Assembly (NCBI GenBank): GCA_937950415.1
Contig: CALFDL010000294.1
Coordinates: 1-12,551, forward strand
Source: an uncultured Collinsella sp.
Lineage (GTDB): Bacteria; Actinomycetota; Coriobacteriia; Coriobacteriales; Coriobacteriaceae
Reading direction: 5' to 3'
Length of the DNA: 12,551 nt
Each line of letters begins with the position of its first letter. The first letter of the stretch is position 1. Under the pieces are notes generated by a model. It worked only from the letters and a program-made list of their open reading frames with translations. It was not told the origin of the DNA and searched no databases. Positions 7,671 to 12,551 of the stretch are shown piece after piece. The position numbers were made by a program, and so were the translations under genes.

Positions 7671-7702
7671 CCAATGGTCGCGTAACGAAAGGAGTGGTCG
7701 AG

Positions 7703-7849
7703 TTGTTCAAAGCGGTAAAACCCATGGTACAGGTCGCTTTGTTGATCGTCGGAATTGCCATGGTGTGCTTTGGCGTTATGCGTGGCGAGGCAGATGCCGT
7801 GCTGGCCAAAGCGATTAGGCTGTGCTTGGAGTGTATCGGAATTGGATAA
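7703..7849 (+). CDS. Small CD1871A-type CXXC membrane protein
   Basis: A 48-residue protein beginning LFKAVKPMVQ, with one hydrophobic segment (residues ~8-26), then GEADAVLAKAIRLCLECIGIG at the end. From memory this matches the small proteins named CD1871A family CXXC motif-containing protein, which have a basic start, one membrane helix, a RGE-like turn and a terminal C-x-x-C-IGIG; here the cysteines are C41 and C44. Their biochemical role is unknown to me. The TTG at 7703 is chosen because GGAG ends 8 bases upstream; an in-frame GTG at 7694 overlaps that site. The stop codon overlaps the start of the iron-sulfur membrane protein gene by 8 bases, so the two are probably translated together and may form a complex. 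The gene is easily missed because it is short and lacks an ATG start. If the helix runs from inside to outside, the CXXC would face the extracytoplasmic side. Confidence 0.8.
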   Translation: MFKAVKPMVQVALLIVGIAMVCFGVMRGEADAVLAKAIRLCLECIGIG

Positions 7850-8744
7850 AAGAGCAAACACCGCGTCGCATGTTTTGGCCCGATTTCGCGGACTCATTCA
7901 GGCGGCGGCGACGCTGGTCACCAACATTCACCTGCCAAACTTTGCCAAAGGCGGCATCTATCAGGGCGCGGGAAAAACAGTCTGCGTACCTGGACTTAAT
8001 TGCTATTCGTGTCCCGCGGCATCGGGTGCGTGCCCCATCGGGTCGTTCCAGTCGGTGGTAGGTTCATCCAAGTTCAACTTTTCTTACTATGTTACCGGTA
8101 CGCTCATTTTGCTCGGCGTGCTGCTGGGACGCTTTGTATGCGGCTTTCTGTGCCCGTTTGGCTGGCTGCAGGAGCTGCTTCATAAGATTCCCGGCAAAAA
8201 GCTTTCGACAAAAAAGCTCAAGGCGCTTACGTATATCAAATACTTCGTGCTGCTGTTTGCTGTGGTATTGCTGCCTGTGCTGGTGGTCAACGACCTGGGG
8301 ATGGGAGATCCGTTCTTTTGCAAATACATCTGTCCGCAGGGCGTGCTCGAGGGCGCCATTCCGCTGGCCATTGCCAATACCGGCATTCGATCTGCGTTGG
8401 GACATCTCTTTACTTGGAAACTTGCCGTTCTCATTGCCGTGGTAGTGCTGAGCGTTTTGTTCTACCGCCCCTTCTGCAAATGGATTTGTCCACTCGGCGC
8501 ATTCTATGCGCTCATGAATAAGGTGTCCCTACTGGGGATCCGGGTCGATGCATGCAAATGTGTCTCGTGCGGCAAGTGCTCAAAGGTTTGTCAGATGGAC
8601 GTTGATGTGGTCCGCGCACCCAATCATGCCGAATGTATCCGGTGCGGAAAGTGCATCGGGGCCTGTCCTGTCGATGCCATCAGCTATCGCTATGGCCTGG
8701 ACGTGTCGGCGGAAAAGCTCCCCTTGACCGCCGATAAAAAGTAA
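7842..8744 (+). CDS. NapH-like membrane 4Fe-4S protein with two ferredoxin clusters
   Basis: A 300-residue polytopic iron-sulfur protein probably moving electrons across the membrane. About four membrane helices are visible (~18-33, 80-99, 132-150, 193-208). Conserved cysteine sets are C48/C54/C57/C64 (CVPGLNCYSCP...CPIG), C100/C104 (CGFLCPFG), C160/C164 (CKYICPQG) and C212/C216 (CKWICPLG), as in NapH and related polyferredoxin membrane proteins. The C-terminus has two 4Fe-4S motifs, C240-x2-C-x2-C-x3-C250 and C265-x2-C-x2-C-x3-C275 (followed by P). Basic residues put the loop after C104 and the ferredoxin end in the cytoplasm, so C48-C64 and C160/C164 would face outside. Start: TTG at 7842, with GGAG 10 bases upstream, gives the usual family length and overlaps the preceding gene by 8 bases; an ATG at 7755 in the same frame would run through most of that gene. 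The lipoprotein gene follows 30 bases later. Confidence 0.9.
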   Translation: MDKRANTASHVLARFRGLIQAAATLVTNIHLPNFAKGGIYQGAGKTVCVPGLNCYSCPAASGACPIGSFQSVVGSSKFNFSYYVTGTLILLGVLLGRFVCGFLCPFGWLQELLHKIPGKKLSTKKLKALTYIKYFVLLFAVVLLPVLVVNDLGMGDPFFCKYICPQGVLEGAIPLAIANTGIRSALGHLFTWKLAVLIAVVVLSVLFYRPFCKWICPLGAFYALMNKVSLLGIRVDACKCVSCGKCSKVCQMDVDVVRAPNHAECIRCGKCIGACPVDAISYRYGLDVSAEKLPLTADKK

Positions 8745-8774
8745 AACAAGCTTCGACAAAACGGAGGAATGACT

Positions 8775-9746
8775 ATGAAGCTTTCTAAGATTGCGGCCCT
8801 GTTTATGGTGCCGGTATTGGCCTTGTGTCTTGTGGCATGTTCGGCACCCGGTGGCAATGCGAGCGAATCTGCGAGCTCCGATCCTAAGATCGCAGAACTC
8901 ACTGCGCAGAAGCCGACCAATGCCGACGAGGCCGCCGAGCTGTATGCGAAGCTCATGCAGAAGGAGAACGAGATCTTTTCGAGTGATAACGCGCTGTGGG
9001 AAAAGGTATTCAATGCGGCAAATAAAGACTCGGCAATGATTGAGGACGGCAGCAATTACGGCGATTTCCTGCTCAAGACCATTGACGGCGCCAAGGATGA
9101 GTTCACGGCGGATGAGCTTAAGACGCTCAAGGCCGGTGCACAGCAGATCAAGGAGATCGAGGACAAGCTCGAGAGCTTGGAGAAGGAGTTCCCCGGCTGT
9201 GGAAGCACGCCGAGCGCAGGCGAGAGCGTCGACGCTTCGACCGCTGGCATGACGGCTGGTGCCAATGCTTCGAGCGAGGCGACGAAGTTCCCCAGCTTTA
9301 CGGGCAAGGACCTGGACGGCAACGACGTGAACAGCGACGAGCTGTTCTCTAAGAACAAGGTCACCGTCATGAACTTCTGGTTCACCACTTGCAAGCCGTG
9401 CGTGGGTGAGTTGGGCGACCTTGAGGACCTGAATAAGGAGCTTGCCAAGAAGGGCGGCCAGGTCGTGGGCGTCAATTCCTTTACGCTCGATGGCAACAAG
9501 GGCGAGATTGCAGATGCCAAGGACGTGCTGAGCAAGAAGGGCGTGACGTATAAGAACGTCTGGTTCAAGTCGGACAGCGAAGCTGGCAAGTTTACGTCAA
9601 ATCTGTTCTCGTTCCCGACAACGTATGTCATCGATCAGAATGGCAACATCGTAGGGGAGCCCATCGTGGGAGCCATCAGCTCCGCCGAGCAGCGCGCAGC
9701 ACTCAACAAACTTATCGACCAGGCGATTGCGAATAGCGAGCAGTAA
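8775..9746 (+). CDS. TlpA/ResA-like thioredoxin-fold lipoprotein with extra N-terminal helical domain
   Basis: A 323-residue lipoprotein predicted to reduce or exchange disulfides on the outer face of the membrane. The signal peptide ends in lipobox LVAC, with lipidated C22. Residues ~35-140 form a charged, helical domain rich in Glu, Lys and Ala that is not part of the thioredoxin fold, followed by a Ser/Ala linker with a lone cysteine (C142, in PGCG). The thioredoxin domain runs from ~170 to the end: FPSFTGKDLDGNDV, then active site WFTTCKPC (C206, C209), a conserved strand pattern and FPTTYVIDQNG with the cis-proline region. The ATG at 8775 is chosen because GGAGG lies 7 bases upstream; an ATG at 8769 is only one base from it. 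The gene ends the operon, and the iron-sulfur membrane protein encoded 30 bases upstream is its likely electron donor, by inference from context. Confidence 0.93.
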   Translation: MKLSKIAALFMVPVLALCLVACSAPGGNASESASSDPKIAELTAQKPTNADEAAELYAKLMQKENEIFSSDNALWEKVFNAANKDSAMIEDGSNYGDFLLKTIDGAKDEFTADELKTLKAGAQQIKEIEDKLESLEKEFPGCGSTPSAGESVDASTAGMTAGANASSEATKFPSFTGKDLDGNDVNSDELFSKNKVTVMNFWFTTCKPCVGELGDLEDLNKELAKKGGQVVGVNSFTLDGNKGEIADAKDVLSKKGVTYKNVWFKSDSEAGKFTSNLFSFPTTYVIDQNGNIVGEPIVGAISSAEQRAALNKLIDQAIANSEQ

Positions 9747-9825
9747 AAAATGCGTAAAGCATAGCGAGGATCGTGCGTCGCTGTGCAAAGTAGTCCGCTG
9801 CTTTTCAAGATAAGCTCCATCATAT

Positions 9826-9853
9826 AGAGGCCCCACTTGGGGCCTCTTCTTTT
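9826..9853 (+). terminator. Intrinsic terminator of the redox operon
   Basis: AGAGGCCCC (9826-9834) pairs perfectly with GGGGCCTCT (9839-9847) around a 4-base loop (ACTT), followed by TCTTTT. It lies 79 bases after the stop codon of the lipoprotein gene. This is a textbook rho-independent structure and separates the redox operon from the ABC transporter gene. Confidence 0.93.
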
Positions 9854-9999
9854 GGGCGTCATCCCGTTCGTTTTTTGGCGCGGTTCGTTACATTCCTCAC
9901 TGGCTCTGGCAAAAAATGGGGATAGAGTAGGACAAACGCGTCGAATACGAACGGCGGAGGAGAGCGGGCAGGGTGCCTGCGCAGGAGAGGTTGCCGTCC
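9854..9999 (+). promoter_or_regulatory. Leader region of the ABC transporter gene, no clear promoter
   Basis: This 146-base gap must hold the promoter of the ABC gene, since a strong terminator precedes it. No hexamer pair is convincing; the best is CTGGCT with TAGAGT (9926-9931), which matches poorly at -35. The only firm signal is the purine-rich AGGAGAGG at 9983-9990, nine bases before the ATG at 10000. Confidence 0.3.
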
Positions 10000-12551
10000 A
10001 TGCTGGAGCTCAAAGGTATTTGCAAAAGGTACGTTACGCAGTCGTTTACGCAGGTGGCGCTCGACAGCGTGAGCCTGTCTTTTCGCGATAACGAGTTCGT
10101 GGCCATTCTGGGCCCTTCGGGCTCAGGTAAAACTACGATGCTCAACGTTATCGGCGGACTCGATCATTTTGACTCGGGCGACCTACTGATCGACGGTATT
10201 TCGACTAAGGATTATCACGATCGCGATTGGGATGCCTACCGCAACAACCGCATCGGTTTTGTGTTCCAAAGCTATAACCTCATTCCGCATCAGACCATTT
10301 TGGAAAACGTGGAGCTGGCACTCACGCTCACGGGCGTGGGGCATGCCGAGCGCCGCCAGCGTGCGCGCGAGGCGTTGGAGAAAGTCGGCCTGGGCGAGCA
10401 CGTTAACAAGCGTCCGAGCCAGCTTTCGGGTGGGCAGATGCAGCGCGTGGCCATCGCCCGCGCCCTGATTAATGATCCCGAGATTGTGCTGGCAGACGAG
10501 CCGACCGGCGCCCTGGACTCCACAACGTCCATGCAGGTCATGGACTTGCTCAAGGACGTCGCACGTGACCGTCTGGTTATTATGGTCACGCATAATCCCG
10601 AGCTGGCGTACCAGTACGCCACGCGCATCGTCAACCTGGCGGACGGCAAGATCACCGACGATTCCGATCCCTTCGATGTCGCCGACGCCACGCGCCGCGA
10701 GGCCAAGCCTACGCGCAAAACCTCGATGAGCTTTGTGACGGCGCTGGGGCTTTCTGCCCGAAACCTCATGACCAAGAAGGGCCGTACGGCCATGACTGCC
10801 TTTGCGGGCTCGATTGGCATTATCGGTATCGCGGCGATTCTGGCGCTGTCCAACGGCGTAAACGGCTACATCAAAAAGGTCGAGGAGGATACGCTTTCGA
10901 GCTACCCACTCACCATTTCCAAGCAGGACTACGATCTGTCGTCCATGATGGGCGGGCAGGGGGCCACGGATGATGGCTCGCCTGAAAACGTGGATTCGTC
11001 CGACGACAGTGCCGGCGGCAAGGCTAAGGGAACCGATAAGATTCCCGTGGTCACGGCCGTAAAGGATATGTTTGCGAGCGTTAAGTCCAACGACATGACG
11101 AGCTTTAAGGCATGGCTCGATGCCGGTGGCGACGGCATCGATAAAGAGGTCAACGCCATTCAGTACGGCTACGGTGTATCGCCGGTTGTCTATCGTGCCG
11201 GCAAGGGTGACGAGAAACCCGTTCGGCTGGTGCCCAATGCCATGACCGAGGCCATGAGCGGAGGCGCGAGCTCGGCGGCAACGGTGAGCATGGAATCCAT
11301 GGGAACCTCGGTCTTTAACGAGATGATCGACGACCAGAGCCTGCTCGACAGCCAGTACGATGTCGTCGCCGGTCATTGGCCCACGTCTGCTAACGAAGCC
11401 GTAATGGTGCTTTCGAGCCGCGGCACGGTGGGCGACTACACGCTCTATAGCATCGGTGCGCTGGATATCGATGAGCTCAACGATCTGGTAAACAGCGCTA
11501 TGACGGCTGACGGTGGGGTCGAAACGCCCGAGACCGGCACCGACTTTACCTACGACGATGCGCTGTCCACGACGTTTAAAGTGCTGTCGCCGGCCGATGC
11601 GTATCGCAAAAACGAAGAGACCGGCATGTGGACCGACATGCCTGACGACGCCGACTTTATGGCTGCCAAGGTTGCCGACGGTATTGACGTGCACATTGTG
11701 GGCGTGGTGCGACCTAACGAGACGGCCAATGCGAGCGCATTGACCCCGGGCATTGCCTATACGCATGCACTAACTCGTCAGCTTATGGAGCGCGCCGCCG
11801 ATTCGCAGATTGTGCAGGAGCAGCTTGCCCACCCCGAGACGGATGTCTTTACGGGCAAAACCTTCGACGAACTGCAAGGCGAGGCCAAGCAAGGCGTTGA
11901 TCTGGGCAGTATGTTCAGTGTGGACGAGGCGGCGCTCAAGAGTGCGTTTTCGTTTGATGCGTCTGCGCTCTCGGGTGCGGCCGGCGACGGCATTGATCTT
12001 TCGGGCGTCGATCTGTCGGGCCTGGATATTGATCTTTCGGGCGTTGGCAAGGACATCGACTTTGGTGACATCATGGCCAAAGCGCCGGCTCCAGATTTCT
12101 CGGGCATCTTTGACGGCCTGGAACTCACGCCCGAGCAAATGCAGCAGGTGGGAACGCTAGCCAACCAGCTGTTTGAGAGCTTTTTGCAGTCTGATCAGTT
12201 TAGGGCGCTGTCACCCGATGATCTTAAGGACGCGTCAAAGCTTGCTGCCGCATTCTCGGCGTATCTTGAGAGTGATACGGCAGCCCAGCAAATCCTGGCC
12301 CAGCTCAAAGCGCTCGGCGGCGATGCCCTGGCCGAGCGCCTGCAGCAGGCGATGACCGACTATGTGCAAAAGCAGTTGGCTCCGTATCTGCAGCAGGCTA
12401 TGGATCAGGTGATGAAGTCGATCAGCGATCAGATTGCGGCGACGGTGTCAGCTCAGCTCAGGGCAGGCGCAGCAGGGCTCATGGGCCAGATGGCGACGCA
12501 GATGTCGTCGAGTTTTGCTAACCTGGCGAGCGCCATGTGTGTGGATGCAAG
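10000..12551 (+). CDS. ABC transporter ATPase-permease fusion (MacB/FtsX-like) with very large extracellular region, partial
   Basis: The frame is open from the ATG at 10000 to the window edge (850 codons, no stop), so the C-terminus is missing. Residues 1-~225 are a LolD/MacB-type ATPase: Walker A GPSGSGKTT with K44, Q-loop Q90, signature LSGGQ (142-146), Walker B IVLADE (162-167) and H-loop H198. A linker leads to TSMSFVTALGLSARNLMTKKGRT and one membrane helix (~264-286), as at the start of FtsX-type permeases. Everything after ~288 appears extracellular: an acidic low-complexity part (~310-345), mixed alpha/beta sequence, a run of LSG repeats (657-681) and a Gln/Ala-rich helical stretch (~708-845) that may be a coiled coil. 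At least three more membrane helices are expected past the edge. MacB-type systems move peptides or lipids or transmit force; the substrate here is unknown. AGGAGAGG lies upstream of the ATG; a GTG at 9973 is in frame but less well placed. Confidence 0.92.
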   Translation, partial: MLELKGICKRYVTQSFTQVALDSVSLSFRDNEFVAILGPSGSGKTTMLNVIGGLDHFDSGDLLIDGISTKDYHDRDWDAYRNNRIGFVFQSYNLIPHQTILENVELALTLTGVGHAERRQRAREALEKVGLGEHVNKRPSQLSGGQMQRVAIARALINDPEIVLADEPTGALDSTTSMQVMDLLKDVARDRLVIMVTHNPELAYQYATRIVNLADGKITDDSDPFDVADATRREAKPTRKTSMSFVTALGLSARNLMTKKGRTAMTAFAGSIGIIGIAAILALSNGVNGYIKKVEEDTLSSYPLTISKQDYDLSSMMGGQGATDDGSPENVDSSDDSAGGKAKGTDKIPVVTAVKDMFASVKSNDMTSFKAWLDAGGDGIDKEVNAIQYGYGVSPVVYRAGKGDEKPVRLVPNAMTEAMSGGASSAATVSMESMGTSVFNEMIDDQSLLDSQYDVVAGHWPTSANEAVMVLSSRGTVGDYTLYSIGALDIDELNDLVNSAMTADGGVETPETGTDFTYDDALSTTFKVLSPADAYRKNEETGMWTDMPDDADFMAAKVADGIDVHIVGVVRPNETANASALTPGIAYTHALTRQLMERAADSQIVQEQLAHPETDVFTGKTFDELQGEAKQGVDLGSMFSVDEAALKSAFSFDASALSGAAGDGIDLSGVDLSGLDIDLSGVGKDIDFGDIMAKAPAPDFSGIFDGLELTPEQMQQVGTLANQLFESFLQSDQFRALSPDDLKDASKLAAAFSAYLESDTAAQQILAQLKALGGDALAERLQQAMTDYVQKQLAPYLQQAMDQVMKSISDQIAATVSAQLRAGAAGLMGQMATQMSSSFANLASAMCVDA

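Noticed and set aside
7755..7841. Longer N-terminus for the iron-sulfur protein from the ATG at 7755
   Set aside because: The extra 29 residues are the out-of-frame reading of the CXXC gene and have no family resemblance; the TTG at 7842 fits the usual length and has a ribosome site.
7600..7857. 85-residue minus-strand frame over the divergent promoter and small gene
   Set aside because: It covers the control region and the reverse of the CXXC gene, with no supporting start signal or motif.
10183..11766. 527-residue open frame on the minus strand
   Set aside because: It lies opposite the clear ABC ATPase frame with intact Walker motifs and has the Arg/His/Gly-rich composition of a shadow frame.

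Overview
The window looks like chromosomal DNA of a high-GC, Gram-positive anaerobe, most likely a gut Coriobacteriia member (Collinsella-like). This is inferred from the family mix: sortase-anchored surface proteins, a LuxR regulator with a helical repeat N-terminus, a small CD1871A-type CXXC protein, a NapH-like iron-sulfur membrane protein with a TlpA lipoprotein, and a giant ABC permease. No rRNA, tRNA, CRISPR array, transposase or integrase was seen.

Layout. Positions 1-100 hold the 3' end of a plus-strand surface-protein gene. It converges on a 1456-residue minus-strand surface protein (190-4560) that has a twin-arginine-like signal at the N-terminus and an LAxTG-type sorting signal at the C-terminus. 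A near-perfect hairpin (105-142) lies between the two and can serve both. Upstream of the surface protein, on the same strand, are a LuxR-type regulator (4718-5722) and a two-component system: histidine kinase 5790-6941 and OmpR-type response regulator 6938-7612, which overlap by 4 bases. The order of transcription is therefore regulator, kinase, LuxR regulator, surface protein.

Divergent from the two-component system is a compact plus-strand operon (7703-9746). It encodes a 48-residue membrane protein ending in a CLEC motif, a 300-residue membrane protein with 19 cysteines and two ferredoxin clusters, and a TlpA-like thioredoxin lipoprotein. A strong intrinsic terminator (9826-9853) ends it. 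These parts suggest a pathway that carries electrons from cytoplasmic iron-sulfur clusters across the membrane to a thiol-disulfide protein on the outer face, with no CcdA or DsbD in the operon. The neighbouring kinase has a CxxC pair in its first membrane helix, and the large surface protein has about 16 cysteines. This makes a redox-sensing and thiol-maintenance neighbourhood a reasonable hypothesis.

From 10000 to the window end runs one open frame: an ABC ATPase fused to a permease with a very large extracellular region. It has no visible link to the redox operon and is cut by the window edge.
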